A DNA stretch of 64,000 nt from Streptomyces sp. DH-12 (GCF_002899455.1 NZ_PPFB01000001.1:6952501-7016500), one strand, 5' to 3'; numbered from the stretch's first letter, positions 24,134 through 33,956 are shown. Notes: generated from the sequence alone by a model not told the origin. Numbers and translations: made by a program.

Positions 24134-27100
24134 ATGTTCCGCAAGGTGCTCGTCGCCAACCGCGGCGAGATCGCGATCCGGGCGTTCCGCGCGGGCTACG
24201 AACTGGGTGCGCGCACCGTTGCCGTCTTCCCGCACGAGGACCGCAACTCGCTGCACCGGCTGAAGGCCGACGAGGCCTACGAGATCGGCCAACCGGGCCA
24301 TCCGGTCCGGGCGTACCTCTCCGTCGAGGAGATCGTCCGCGCGGCACGCCGGGCGGACGCCGACGCCGTCTACCCGGGCTACGGCTTCCTGTCGGAGAAC
24401 CCCGAACTCGCGAAGGCCTGCGAGGACGCGGGCATCACCTTCGTCGGCCCTGACGCCCGCATCCTGGAACTGACCGGCAACAAGGCGCGCGCGGTGGCCG
24501 CGGCCCGGGAGGCGGGCGTGCCCGTCCTCGGCTCCTCCGCGCCCTCCACCGACGTCGACGAACTCGTGCGCGCCGCCGACGAGATCGGCTTCCCCGTCTT
24601 CGTCAAGGCGGTCGCGGGCGGCGGCGGGCGCGGCATGCGCCGCGTGGAGGACCCCGCCCAGCTGCGCGAGGCCGTCGAGGCCGCGTCCCGCGAGGCCGCC
24701 TCCGCGTTCGGCGACCCCACGGTGTTCCTGGAGAAGGCCGTCGTCGAGCCCCGCCACATCGAGGTGCAGATCCTCGCCGACGGCCAGGGGAACGTCATCC
24801 ACCTCTTCGAGCGCGACTGCTCCCTGCAGCGCCGCCACCAGAAGGTGATCGAGCTCGCCCCCGCGCCCGGCCTGGACCCCGGGCTGCGCGACCGGATCTG
24901 CGCCGACGCCGTGCGGTTCGCCCGGCGGATCGGCTACCGCAACGCCGGCACCGTGGAGTTCCTCCTCGACCGCGACGGCAACCACGTCTTCATCGAGATG
25001 AACCCGCGCATCCAGGTCGAGCACACGGTCACCGAGGAGGTCACCGACGTCGACCTGGTGCAGGCCCAGCTGCGCATCGCCGCCGGCGAGTCGCTCGCCG
25101 ACCTCGGACTGTCGCAGGAGTCCGTCACCCTGCGTGGTGCGGCCCTGCAGTGCCGCATCACCACCGAGGACCCGGCCAACGGCTTCCGCCCGGACACCGG
25201 CCGCATCAGCGCCTACCGCTCGCCCGGCGGCTCCGGCATCCGCCTCGACGGCGGAACCACCCACGCCGGCACGGAGATCAGCGCCCACTTCGACTCCATG
25301 CTGGTCAAACTGACCTGCCGGGGACGCGACTTCGGCGCCGCGGTGGGCCGCGCCCGGCGTGCCGTGGCCGAATTCCGCATCCGCGGCGTGGCCACCAACA
25401 TCCCCTTCCTGCAGGCCGTCCTGGACGACCCGGACTTCCAGGCCGGGCGGATCACCACCTCGTTCATCGAGCAGCGCCCGCAGCTGCTCACCTCCCGCCA
25501 CTCCGCCGACCGCGGCACCAAGCTGCTCACCTACCTCGCCGACGTCACCGTCAACAAGCCGCACGGGGAGCGCCCCGAGCTGATCGACCCGCTGACCAAG
25601 CTGCCCGAGACGCCCGCGGGGGAGCCGCCGGCCGGTTCCAGGCAGCGCCTCGCCGAGCTGGGCCCGGAGGGCTTCGCCCGCTGGCTGCGCGAGTCGCCGG
25701 CCCTCGGCGTCACCGACACCACCTTCCGCGACGCCCACCAGTCGCTGCTCGCCACCCGGGTCCGCACCAAGGACCTGCTCGCCGTCGCCCCCGTGGTCGC
25801 GCACACCCTGCCCGGGCTGCTGTCCCTGGAGTGCTGGGGCGGCGCCACCTACGACGTCGCCCTGCGCTTCCTCGCCGAGGACCCGTGGGAGCGGCTGGCC
25901 GCCCTGCGCGAGGCCGTGCCCAACATCTGCCTCCAGATGCTGCTGCGCGGCCGCAACACCGTGGGCTACACGCCGTACCCGACGGAGGTGACCGACGCCT
26001 TCGTGCAGGAGGCGGCGGCGACCGGCATCGACGTCTTCCGCATCTTCGACGCGCTGAACGACGTCTCCCAGATGCGGCCCGCGATCGACGCCGTCCGCGC
26101 GACCGGCACGTCCGTGGCGGAGGTGGCCCTGTGCTACACCTCCGACCTGTCCGACCCGTCGGAGCGGCTCTACACGCTGGACTACTACCTGCGTCTGGCC
26201 GAGCAGATCGTCGAGGCGGGCGCGCACGTCCTGGCCGTGAAGGACATGGCGGGCCTGCTGCGGGCGCCCGCGGCGGCGAAGCTGGTGTCGGCGCTGCGCC
26301 GGGAGTTCGGCCTGCCGGTGCACCTGCACACCCACGACACCGCGGGCGGGCAGCTCGCCACCTACCTCGCCGCGATCCAGGCGGGAGCGGACGCGGTGGA
26401 CGGGGCGGTGGCCTCGATGGCCGGCACCACCTCGCAGCCCTCGCTGTCGGCGCTCGTCGCGGCCACCGACCACTCCGAGCGGTCCACCGGCCTGGACCTC
26501 CAGGCGGTCGGCGACCTGGAGCCGTACTGGGAGAGCGTCCGCAAGGTCTACGCGCCGTTCGAGGCGGGCCTGGCCTCCCCGACCGGCCGCGTCTACCACC
26601 ACGAGATCCCCGGCGGCCAGCTCTCCAACCTGCGCACGCAGGCGATCGCGCTGGGCCTCGGCGACCGCTTCGAGGACATCGAGGCGATGTACGCGGCCGC
26701 CGACCGGATGCTGGGCCGGCTGGTGAAGGTCACCCCGTCGTCCAAGGTGGTGGGCGACCTGGCCCTGCACCTGGTCGGCGCGGGCGTCGACCCGCGCGAG
26801 TTCGAGGAGCAGCCGGACCGCTTCGACATCCCCGACTCGGTCGTCGGCTTCCTGCGCGGCGAGCTGGGCACCCCGCCCGGCGGCTGGCCCGAGCCGTTCC
26901 GCAGCAAGGCGCTGCGCGGCCGGGCGGAGCCCAGGCCGGCCCCGGAGCTGTCCGCCGAGGACCGCGAGGGCCTGGCCAAGGACCGGCGCCCGACCCTCAA
27001 CCGGCTGCTCTTCCCCGGACCGACCCGCGAGTTCGAGACGCACCGCCAGTCGTTCGGCGACACCAGTGTCCTGGACAGCAAGGACTTCTTCTACGGGCTG

Positions 27101-27508
27101 CGTCCCGGGAAGGAGTACAGCGTCGACCTCGATCCCGGCGTCCGGCTGCTGATCGAGCTCCAGGCGGTCGGTGACGCCGACGAGCGCGGCATGCGCACGG
27201 TGATGGCCACGCTCAACGGCCAGCTGCGGCCGATCCAGGTCCGTGACCGCGCGGCGGCCTCCGACGTGCCGGTCACGGAGAAGGCCGACCGCGCCGACCC
27301 GGGGCATGTGGCGGCGCCCTTCGCCGGCGTGGTGACCCTCGCGGTCGCCGAGGGCGACCAGGTGGAGGCGGGCGCCACGGTGGCCACCATCGAGGCGATG
27401 AAGATGGAGGCGGCCATCACGGCCCCGAAGTCCGGCACGGTGTCCCGGCTGGCGATCAACCGCGTCCAGCAGGTGGAGGGCGGCGACCTCCTGGTCGAAC
27501 TCACCTGA
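24134..27508 (+). CDS. pyc: pyruvate carboxylase
   Basis: 1124 aa, full length for the single-chain enzyme. Biotin carboxylase occupies residues 1 to about 450 (start FRKVLVANRGEIAIRAFRAG, ATP-grasp glycine loop VKAVAGGGGRGMR, active-site region EMNPRIQVEHTVTEEV). Carboxyltransferase follows (TDTTFRDAHQSLLATR, metal ligands in HLHTHDTAGG, carbamylated Lys in VLAVKDMAGLL). The C-terminal biotinyl domain carries EAMKMEA with the biotinylated Lys near residue 1088. It makes oxaloacetate from pyruvate, ATP and bicarbonate (anaplerosis). ATG at 24134; an upstream extension of the frame is non-coding. Confidence 0.97.
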   Translation: MFRKVLVANRGEIAIRAFRAGYELGARTVAVFPHEDRNSLHRLKADEAYEIGQPGHPVRAYLSVEEIVRAARRADADAVYPGYGFLSENPELAKACEDAGITFVGPDARILELTGNKARAVAAAREAGVPVLGSSAPSTDVDELVRAADEIGFPVFVKAVAGGGGRGMRRVEDPAQLREAVEAASREAASAFGDPTVFLEKAVVEPRHIEVQILADGQGNVIHLFERDCSLQRRHQKVIELAPAPGLDPGLRDRICADAVRFARRIGYRNAGTVEFLLDRDGNHVFIEMNPRIQVEHTVTEEVTDVDLVQAQLRIAAGESLADLGLSQESVTLRGAALQCRITTEDPANGFRPDTGRISAYRSPGGSGIRLDGGTTHAGTEISAHFDSMLVKLTCRGRDFGAAVGRARRAVAEFRIRGVATNIPFLQAVLDDPDFQAGRITTSFIEQRPQLLTSRHSADRGTKLLTYLADVTVNKPHGERPELIDPLTKLPETPAGEPPAGSRQRLAELGPEGFARWLRESPALGVTDTTFRDAHQSLLATRVRTKDLLAVAPVVAHTLPGLLSLECWGGATYDVALRFLAEDPWERLAALREAVPNICLQMLLRGRNTVGYTPYPTEVTDAFVQEAAATGIDVFRIFDALNDVSQMRPAIDAVRATGTSVAEVALCYTSDLSDPSERLYTLDYYLRLAEQIVEAGAHVLAVKDMAGLLRAPAAAKLVSALRREFGLPVHLHTHDTAGGQLATYLAAIQAGADAVDGAVASMAGTTSQPSLSALVAATDHSERSTGLDLQAVGDLEPYWESVRKVYAPFEAGLASPTGRVYHHEIPGGQLSNLRTQAIALGLGDRFEDIEAMYAAADRMLGRLVKVTPSSKVVGDLALHLVGAGVDPREFEEQPDRFDIPDSVVGFLRGELGTPPGGWPEPFRSKALRGRAEPRPAPELSAEDREGLAKDRRPTLNRLLFPGPTREFETHRQSFGDTSVLDSKDFFYGLRPGKEYSVDLDPGVRLLIELQAVGDADERGMRTVMATLNGQLRPIQVRDRAAASDVPVTEKADRADPGHVAAPFAGVVTLAVAEGDQVEAGATVATIEAMKMEAAITAPKSGTVSRLAINRVQQVEGGDLLVELT

Positions 27509-27541
27509 CCTCTGCCCGGTATTGCCTCCGGCATATGCCCC

Positions 27542-27577
27542 GACGGGGCCGCCGTCCCGCGCGACGACGGCCCCGTC
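27542..27577 (+). terminator. terminator after pyc
   Basis: 15-bp arms (27542-27556, 27563-27577) with one mismatch and a six-base loop, 33 bp after the stop. Confidence 0.8.
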
Positions 27578-27676
27578 CGCACGTCCGGCGCGCCTTCGGG
27601 CAAGCCCGCGCAGAAGAGCTGTGGGACCGTAGATTGAGCGGCGACAACAGCTCTCGGAACACCACGGACGGCAGCC

Positions 27677-28489
27677 ATGACCGACCCCGCGACGGCACCC
27701 GGATCGACTCAGCAGAAGATCGACACCTCGGTGCCGCACTCGGCCCGCATCTGGAACTACTGGCTGGGGGGGAAGGACAACTACCCCGTCGACGAGGAGG
27801 CCGGCGACGCCTACACCGCCGTCTTCCCCGGTATCGTCGCCATCGCCCGCGGCAGCCGCGCCTTCCTGCGCCGCACCATCACGTACCTGGCCGCCGAGCA
27901 GGGCATACGCCAGTTCCTGGACATCGGCACCGGCCTCCCGACGGCCGACAACACCCACCAGGTCGCCCAGCGGATCGCGCCCGAGGCCCGGATCGTCTAC
28001 GTCGACAACGACCCGATGGTCCTCGCCCACGCCCGCGCGCTGCTCTACTCCACCCCCGAGGGCGCGACGGCGTACGTCGACGCGAACGTCCTGGAGCCCG
28101 AGCGCATCCTGGAGGCCGCGGGCCGCACCCTGGACCTCACGCGTCCCACCGCGCTGATCCTCAGCAACATCCTCGGCCACATCGCCGACTACGACGAGGC
28201 GCGCTCCGTCGTCGACCGTCTGATGGCCGCCCTGCCGTCCGGCAGCTACCTGTCGGTCAACGACGGCTCGCGCGGCATCGACCCGGGCTTCGAGCGTGCC
28301 CAGGACGCCTACAACGCCAGCGGCGCGGTGCCGTACAACCTGCGGACCGTGGAGGAGATCACCTCCTTCTTCGACGGGCTCGAGCTGGTCGAGCCCGGCG
28401 TCGTGTCGGTGCAGCAGTGGCGTCCCGAGACCCAGGAGCCGGCCCCGGAGATCATCGCCGAACACGGCGGCCTGGCCCGCAAGCCCTGA
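27677..28489 (+). CDS. SAM-dependent methyltransferase, DUF574 type
   Basis: 270 aa. Family marks are SVPHSARIWNYWLGGKDNYP at the N-terminus, the SAM loop FLDIGTGLPTADNTH, the acidic ribose-binding residue in VYVDNDPMVL, and LILSNILGHI. This actinomycete family is present in many paralogues per Streptomyces genome and is often found near regulators or natural product genes; substrates are unknown. It is a single gene between two terminators. Confidence 0.9.
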   Translation: MTDPATAPGSTQQKIDTSVPHSARIWNYWLGGKDNYPVDEEAGDAYTAVFPGIVAIARGSRAFLRRTITYLAAEQGIRQFLDIGTGLPTADNTHQVAQRIAPEARIVYVDNDPMVLAHARALLYSTPEGATAYVDANVLEPERILEAAGRTLDLTRPTALILSNILGHIADYDEARSVVDRLMAALPSGSYLSVNDGSRGIDPGFERAQDAYNASGAVPYNLRTVEEITSFFDGLELVEPGVVSVQQWRPETQEPAPEIIAEHGGLARKP

Positions 28490-28507
28490 GCCGTCCGGCT
28501 GTCCACG

Positions 28508-28541
28508 AGAGGCGGGTCCCGGCAGTCCGGGGCCCGCCTCT
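28508..28541 (+). terminator. terminator after the methyltransferase gene
   Basis: 15-bp arms (28508-28522, 28527-28541) with one G-T type mismatch, loop CAGT, followed by TCGTT. Confidence 0.85.
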
Positions 28542-28565
28542 TCGTTGCCCGTGCGACGAACTTTG

Positions 28566-28595
28566 AACTCGTCGATGACAAAGTATGGACGAGTT
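28566..28595. promoter_or_regulatory. inverted repeat AACTCGTC-N14-GACGAGTT
   Basis: Perfect 8-bp arms at 28566-28573 and 28588-28595, in an AT-richer patch 110 bp before the PA14/3-keto-sugar gene. Likely an operator of that gene; the regulator is not identifiable. Confidence 0.5.
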
Positions 28596-28704
28596 GAGCA
28601 GAAGTCTCCTAGCGTGTCGGCGCAACCGTTGGCGTACGCGTAATGCGCGTGTCCCACACCGGAGTTGATCCGGCCCTCCGGTCGACCCAGCAGGAGGCAG
28701 AAGC

Positions 28705-31700
28705 ATGCACGCACGGCTGTACCGGCATGTCCGAAGATCTCTCACCGGCCTGCTCGTCGGCGCCTTCCTGGCAGGCGGCGTGTGGGGGTCGCCGTCGGCC
28801 GCGGCCCGGCCGGACGCCGCCCCGCGGGCCGATGCGCCGCCCCAGGAACCGGGCGTCACGCTCCGCGTGTTCGACGTGCAGGTCCCGCTCGAGACGATCT
28901 GCACCCTCAAACCCGGGCAGACCCCCAACGTCGACCGGCTGGAGCCGGTCGTCGACTTCAGCTCGACCGACGACTTCGGCGGGTTCGCCGACGACTTCGT
29001 CAGCCAGGTCACCGGCAACATCCATGTGCCGGCCGCCGGTTCGTACACCTTCCGGCTGATCAGCGACGACGGCTCACGGCTGGCGATCGGCGACCAGGTG
29101 GTGGTCGACCACGACGGGCTGCACGGGGCCGAACCCAAGGACGGCACCGTCGAACTCACCGAGGGCATGCACGCGTTGCGCATCGACCACTTCGAGCGCG
29201 GCGGCGACCAGCAGCTCACCCTGGCCTGGCGGCCGCCGGGCGCCGACGGCTTCGCCACCGTGCCGAACGAGGCGCTGAGCACCGACGCCGGCGTGGTCCG
29301 GGTGACCGCGCCGGGCCGCAAGGAGTGCGAGGGCATCACCGACTCGCCCGGCGACGGCCTGCCGCTGAACGCCGTACGCCCCGACCACACGCTCACCGAC
29401 CTGCGCCCCGAGGGCTTCGAACCGCAGGTCACCGGCATGGACTGGCTGCCCGACGGCCGGCTGCTCGTGAGCACCTGGGGCGGCACCGACAACACGGCCG
29501 GCGAGATCTACGCCCTCGACCACGCCACCGGCAGCACCGGCCCGGACAAGGTGAAGGCCACGAGGATCGCCGGCGGGCTGAAGGAGCCGATGGGCCTGAA
29601 GGTCGTCGACGGCGCCGTCTACGTCTCGCAGAAGCACGAGCTGACCGAACTGCGCGACAGCGACGGCGACGGCTCCCTCGACCGGTCCCGGACCGTCGCC
29701 ACCTGGCCCTACGGCGGCAACTTCCACGAGTTCGCCTTCGGACTCCTCTACGACAAGGGCCACTTCTACCTGAACCTGTCCGTCGCCATCGACTACGGCG
29801 GCGCCACCACCGACCCGCAGCCCGCACCCGGCAGGGGCGTCACCGTCAAGGTGAACAAGAAGACGGGCAAGGTCAGTTACCTGGCCGGAGGACTGCGCAC
29901 GCCCAACGGCATCGGCTGGGGACCCGGCGGCGGCATGTTCGTCACCGACAACCAGGGCGGCTGGCTGCCCGCGTCCAAGCTGGTCCACGTCCGGCAGGAC
30001 CGCTTCTTCAACCACTACACCAACCCCGCCGGACCCTTCGACGAGGAACCGGTGACGCAGCCGGTGCTGTGGCTGCCGCAGAACGAGATCGCCAACTCGC
30101 CCAGCACGCCCCTCCACCTGACCGAGGGACGCTTCAAGGGGCAGATGCTCTTCGGCGACGTCACCTACGGCGGTCTCCAGCGCGCCTACCTGGAGAAGGT
30201 AAAGGGCCAGTACCAGGGCGCCGTGTTCCGCTTCACCCAGGGCCTCGAGGCGGGCGTGAACCGCATCAGCATGGGCCCCGACGGCGCGATCTACGTGGGC
30301 GGCCTGGGCGCCGACGGCAACTGGGGCCAGGAGGGCAAGCTCAAGTTCGGGCTGCAGAAGCTGACGCCCAACGGCGGCAACACCTTCGACATCCGGACCA
30401 TGCGGGTGCGCAAGGACGGCTTCGAGCTGGAGTACACCCAGCCCCTGTCCCAGGAGACCGCCGACGACCTGGTGAACCGCTACCGGGCCGAACAGTGGCG
30501 CTACACCCCGACCCGTGACTACGGCGGCCCCAAGATCGCCGAGGAGACCCTGGAGGTGACCTCCGCGCACCTGTCCGCCGACCGCAGGAAGGTCACCCTG
30601 ACGATCGACGGCCTGAAGCCCGGCCGCGTGGTGCACCTGCGCTCCCCGCGCCCGTTCAGCTCCGCGTCCGGCGAGACCCTGTGGAGCACCGAGGCCTGGT
30701 ACACCCTCAACGCCCTGCCCGGCGCCGAACCCGCGCCCGGCCCGGTGTACGAGGCGGAGGAGGCGACCCTCACCGGCGCCGCCGGCATCAACACCGACCA
30801 CCGCGGCTACTCCGGCAGCGGCTTCGTCGACCGGTACGGCACCCAGGGCGCCGCCACCACCTTCGACGTCACGGTGGGCAGGAGCGGCTCCTACGACGTG
30901 GGCCTGCGCTACTCCAACGGTCCGAACCCCTTCCAGGGCACCAAGTCCGTCTCCCTGTACGTCAACGGGCACAAGATCAGGCAGACGCGTCTGCGCAGCA
31001 CCGGCGACTGGGACACCTGGTCGACACAGCGGGAGACGGTGCGCCTGCGCGCCGGGCACAACACCGTCGCCTACCGGGTCGACGAGGGCGACACCGGACA
31101 CGTCAACCTCGACCTCGTCACCGTCGACCGGCACGGCGCCCCGGTCACCCTGTTCGACGGCCGGGGCCTGGACCGGTGGCAGCACACCGACGGGCGCCCG
31201 GTGCAGTGGCCGGCCGAGGGCGGGGCGGCGGAGGTCTGCTGCGGCGACATCCGCACGAAGGACGGCTACGACGACTTCCGGCTGCACCTGGAGTACTGGC
31301 TGCCGAAGCTGCCCCCGGACGTCACCGGCCAGGACCGCGCCAACAGCGGCGTCTACCTCCAGGACCGCTACGAGATCCAGATCCTGGACTCCTACGGCGA
31401 CACCACGCTCGCCGCCGACGAGGCGGGCGCGATCTACCAGAAGAAGGCGCCCGACGTGAACGCCGCCCGGCCGCCGGAGACCTGGCAGTCGTACGACATC
31501 GTCTTCCGCGCCGCGCGGTACGACGCCGAGGGAGTCAAGACGTCCGACGCGCGGATCACGGTGGTGTGGAACGGCAGGAAGGTCCACGACGACGTGGTGG
31601 TCGACGGACCCACGGGCGGCGGCGCGCCCGAGGGACCCGCGGCCGCGGCGATCCGTCTCCAGGACCACGGCAACGCGGTCCGGTACCGGAACATCCGTAT

Positions 31701-31716
31701 CGAGCCGCTGAGCTGA
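28705..31716 (+). CDS. secreted PA14 / beta-propeller / CBM / 3-keto-disaccharide-hydrolase-like protein
   Basis: 1003 aa. A signal peptide is present (residues 1 to about 35). PA14 domain at about 51-185 (GSYTFRLISDDGSRLAIGD, VVDHDG). A glucose/sorbosone-dehydrogenase-like six-bladed propeller at about 220-600 (GMDWLPDGRLLVSTWGG, KEPMGLKVVDGAVYVSQ, RTPNGIGWGPGGGMFVTDNQ). A CBM6/35-like module at about 683-808 (YEAEEATLTGA, GSGFVDRYG). A C-terminal domain at 815-1003 of the 3-keto-disaccharide hydrolase (DUF1080) type (LFDGRGLDRW, NSGVYLQDRYEIQI, LQDHGNAVRYRNIRI). The combination suggests binding, oxidation and cleavage of a glycan through 3-keto sugars outside the cell. AGGAGG is seven bases before the ATG. 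Confidence 0.88.
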   Translation: MHARLYRHVRRSLTGLLVGAFLAGGVWGSPSAAARPDAAPRADAPPQEPGVTLRVFDVQVPLETICTLKPGQTPNVDRLEPVVDFSSTDDFGGFADDFVSQVTGNIHVPAAGSYTFRLISDDGSRLAIGDQVVVDHDGLHGAEPKDGTVELTEGMHALRIDHFERGGDQQLTLAWRPPGADGFATVPNEALSTDAGVVRVTAPGRKECEGITDSPGDGLPLNAVRPDHTLTDLRPEGFEPQVTGMDWLPDGRLLVSTWGGTDNTAGEIYALDHATGSTGPDKVKATRIAGGLKEPMGLKVVDGAVYVSQKHELTELRDSDGDGSLDRSRTVATWPYGGNFHEFAFGLLYDKGHFYLNLSVAIDYGGATTDPQPAPGRGVTVKVNKKTGKVSYLAGGLRTPNGIGWGPGGGMFVTDNQGGWLPASKLVHVRQDRFFNHYTNPAGPFDEEPVTQPVLWLPQNEIANSPSTPLHLTEGRFKGQMLFGDVTYGGLQRAYLEKVKGQYQGAVFRFTQGLEAGVNRISMGPDGAIYVGGLGADGNWGQEGKLKFGLQKLTPNGGNTFDIRTMRVRKDGFELEYTQPLSQETADDLVNRYRAEQWRYTPTRDYGGPKIAEETLEVTSAHLSADRRKVTLTIDGLKPGRVVHLRSPRPFSSASGETLWSTEAWYTLNALPGAEPAPGPVYEAEEATLTGAAGINTDHRGYSGSGFVDRYGTQGAATTFDVTVGRSGSYDVGLRYSNGPNPFQGTKSVSLYVNGHKIRQTRLRSTGDWDTWSTQRETVRLRAGHNTVAYRVDEGDTGHVNLDLVTVDRHGAPVTLFDGRGLDRWQHTDGRPVQWPAEGGAAEVCCGDIRTKDGYDDFRLHLEYWLPKLPPDVTGQDRANSGVYLQDRYEIQILDSYGDTTLAADEAGAIYQKKAPDVNAARPPETWQSYDIVFRAARYDAEGVKTSDARITVVWNGRKVHDDVVVDGPTGGGAPEGPAAAAIRLQDHGNAVRYRNIRIEPLS

Positions 31717-31736
31717 CGCGGTACCGGTGGACACGG

Positions 31737-31769
31737 GTGCGGCCGGGCCCCACGGGGACCCGGCCGCAC
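31737..31769 (+). terminator. terminator after the PA14 protein gene
   Basis: Perfect 11-bp arms GTGCGGCCGGG/CCCGGCCGCAC with an 11-base loop, 20 bp after the stop. Confidence 0.8.
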
Positions 31770-31794
31770 CCCTGCGGGGCCTGCCGCACCGCGG

Positions 31795-32051
31795 GCCGCC
31801 GGCCGGCCGGGCGACCGGAGGTCACCGCGCCGGGCGAGTCGGCCTCGGCGGCGTTCCTGCCGGACCACAAGCCGGTCGCGGAGCTGTCCGGCAACGAACC
31901 GCCGGCCGACGCGCACAACGCGCTGCTGCCGCCGGACGCCTTCCACCCGCCGGTGGGCCGCCCCGTCACCCACAGGATCCACCGCGCCGCCGCCCGCCCC
32001 TCGCGGCCGGTCCCGTCGTTCACCACGGGTACGGCGGAGCGGGAGGCGTAG
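31795..32051 (+). other. coding-like stretch without a start (possible gene remnant)
   Basis: Within the 453-bp gap between the PA14 protein and VOC genes, one frame is open to a TAG at 32049-32051 with almost every third base G or C and a normal amino-acid mix (for example AFLPDHKPVAELSGNEPPAD). No usable start codon with a ribosome site precedes it except a GTG inside the terminator. It may be the 3' end of a lost gene or chance. No family recognised. Confidence 0.25.
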
Positions 32052-32169
32052 GAACGCCCGATCACGGCGTGCCTCGCCGTCCGGGACGCCCGGACGGCGA
32101 AGCCGGGGGGCGAGCACCGGCGTCCGGTGGCACGCTGAGTCCCCAGGCAAGCTCCGAAAGGACCTCGCG

Positions 32170-32961
32170 GTGATCACCACTGACTTCGCCCCCGGCTCAC
32201 CCTGCATGCTCGACCTCGGCGTCCCCGACGTCCCGGCCGCCGCCTCGTTCTACGGCGCGGTCCTCGGCTGGGACTTCGAGCCGATGGGGGAGGGCGCCGA
32301 CGGCGGCATGTTCCGCAAGGACGGCAAGATGGTCGCCGGCCTCGGCAGGCTCACCGAGGAGGGCGCCCGGCCGGCCTGGATGATCTACTACACGGTCGCC
32401 GACGCGGACGCCACCACCCGGGCCGTCGAGAACGGCGGCGGCACCGTGCGCGTGGCGCCGCTCGACCTCGACGAGTGGGGCCGGATGGCCCAGTACAGCG
32501 ACCCGCTGGGCGGCCAGTTCGCCGTCTGGCAGCCCGGCGAGAGCAAGGGCGTCGACCTGGTCGACGAGCCCGGTTCCCTGTGCTGGACCGAGCTGTACAC
32601 GAGCGACGCGGCCGGGGCCCGGCGGTTCTACGGCGACGTCCTCGGCTGGCGCTTCACCGACATGCCGATGCCGGGCGACGAGGGCACGTACACGATGATC
32701 ACCCCGGCCGGACTGCCCGACGAGCGGATGCACGGCGGCCTCATGGAGGTCGGCGAGGACGCCCTGTCCCTGGCCGGCGGGCGGCCCTACTGGCACCCGG
32801 TCTTCGCGGTCGCCGACTGCGACGCGGCCGTCGCCCGGGTCGAGGAGAACGGCGGCAGCGTGCAGATGGGCCCGGTGGACGCGGAGGGCGTCGGCCGGAT
32901 GGCCCTGTGCCTCGACCCCTTCAGGGCCGACTTCGTGCTGCTCACCCCGTCGGAGAGCTGA
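32170..32961 (+). CDS. VOC-superfamily (glyoxalase-like) protein with two VOC domains
   Basis: 263 aa from GTG 32170, with AAAGGA ten bases upstream. Two tandem VOC units are visible: residues 12-125 (LDLGVPDVPAAASFYGAVLGWDF, ending PLGGQFAVWQPGE) and 137-262 (WTELYTSDAAGARRFYGDVLGWRF, ending DPFRADFVLLTP). Members of this CFP30B-like group are annotated as glyoxalase/hydroxylase but activities are mostly unknown. The 3' end overlaps the convergent RidA gene by 20 bp. Confidence 0.92.
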   Translation: MITTDFAPGSPCMLDLGVPDVPAAASFYGAVLGWDFEPMGEGADGGMFRKDGKMVAGLGRLTEEGARPAWMIYYTVADADATTRAVENGGGTVRVAPLDLDEWGRMAQYSDPLGGQFAVWQPGESKGVDLVDEPGSLCWTELYTSDAAGARRFYGDVLGWRFTDMPMPGDEGTYTMITPAGLPDERMHGGLMEVGEDALSLAGGRPYWHPVFAVADCDAAVARVEENGGSVQMGPVDAEGVGRMALCLDPFRADFVLLTPSES

Positions 32962-33379
32962 CGGGGGCGGCGGGTCGGCCGGCGGTGGCCGGCCGCCGTG
33001 CGTCCACCTCGATCTCGATCCTCATCCGGGGATCGGCGAGACCGCAGACCATCATCGTCGCGGCCGGCCGCACCTCCCCGAAACACCGGCGCAGCACCGG
33101 CCAGCAGGGCTCGAAGTCCGCCCGGTCGGGCAGCAGGTAGCGCACCCGCACCACGTCGGCGAAGGTGCACCCCGCCTCCGCCAGCGCGGCGCCGATGGTG
33201 CGCAGGCACTGCTCGGCCTGCTCCACCACGTCGTCGGAGATCGTCATGGTGGCGTAGTCGAAGCCGGTGGTGCCGGACACGTGCACCCGGTCGCCGTCGA
33301 CCACGGCACGGGCGTAACCGATCCGCTCCTCGAACGTCGAACCGCTCAGAATCGCACGTCGCTGTGTCATACGCGGCAC
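32942..33379 (-). CDS. RidA (YjgF/YER057c/UK114) family protein
   Basis: 145 aa, or 142 from ATG 33370; the GTG at 33379 has GGGG at good spacing. Features are VVDGDRVHVSGTTGFDYATM, EQAEQCLRTIGAALAEAG, VRVRYLLPDRADFEP and the ligand-binding Arg region RPAATMMVCGL..RMRIEIEVDA. RidA proteins hydrolyse reactive enamine/imine intermediates from amino-acid metabolism. The C-terminal 15 residues are a variable tail. Convergent overlap with the VOC gene. Confidence 0.92.
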   Translation of the reverse strand: MPRMTQRRAILSGSTFEERIGYARAVVDGDRVHVSGTTGFDYATMTISDDVVEQAEQCLRTIGAALAEAGCTFADVVRVRYLLPDRADFEPCWPVLRRCFGEVRPAATMMVCGLADPRMRIEIEVDARRPATAGRPAAPVSSPTG

Positions 33380-33617
33380 GCCCCAGTGCGTCGTCGAAGA
33401 TCATCCGGATGGTGGATCATGCTTGCATCGTATGGCGTCGCCAACTCGCCGTGCCATGATGGGAGAACGAGAGACTGGCCGGCGTCATCGTGTCGGCTCG
33501 TGGGCTCTGGGCGTCGCCCCCTTCCAGGGCAGCCGGACCCTGCCATCGTCGACCGCCCCTTCCACGGGTGCGCATCGCCTTTGGGCTCCCAACCCTCCCG
33601 AAGGGGGGCTGCCCACC

Positions 33618-33956
33618 ATGCACTTCACCACACGGACCGAGGGCGCCGCGGCACGGATCACCGTGCACGGCGAGATCGACCACGACACCCTGCCCCTGCT
33701 CCGGGCCGCCGCTGCCGGGCTGCCGCCGAGCGTGACCGAACTGGTCTGGGACCTGCAGCACGCCCGCTTCATGGACGTCGCCGGACTCCACCTGCTGTTC
33801 GAACAGCCGTCCCCGGAGGGCCCGTCCCGCAAGACCACCGTGACCAACCTGGCGCCGCAGCCGCTGCGGCTGCTGATCCTCGCCACGAGGGTGAGGCCGG
33901 ACCTCGACCTCGCCCGGCTCCTTCCCGACACGCCGGCCGTCCTGCTCGACGGCTGA
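33618..33956 (+). CDS. STAS-domain protein, anti-sigma factor antagonist-like
   Basis: 112 aa. The layout FTTRTEGAAARITVHGEIDHDTL, WDLQHARFMDVAGLHLLFE and the C-terminal helix fits STAS anti-anti-sigma proteins. The position of the phosphorylatable Ser in SpoIIAA-type proteins reads MDVAGLH, with no Ser, so it may not be regulated by phosphorylation. AAGGGGGG precedes the ATG. No anti-sigma kinase is adjacent. Confidence 0.8.
   Translation: MHFTTRTEGAAARITVHGEIDHDTLPLLRAAAAGLPPSVTELVWDLQHARFMDVAGLHLLFEQPSPEGPSRKTTVTNLAPQPLRLLILATRVRPDLDLARLLPDTPAVLLDG

Noticed and set aside
23831..28714. A 1627-codon minus-strand frame opposite pyruvate carboxylase
   Set aside because: Antisense of a confidently identified gene, with no recognisable motif.
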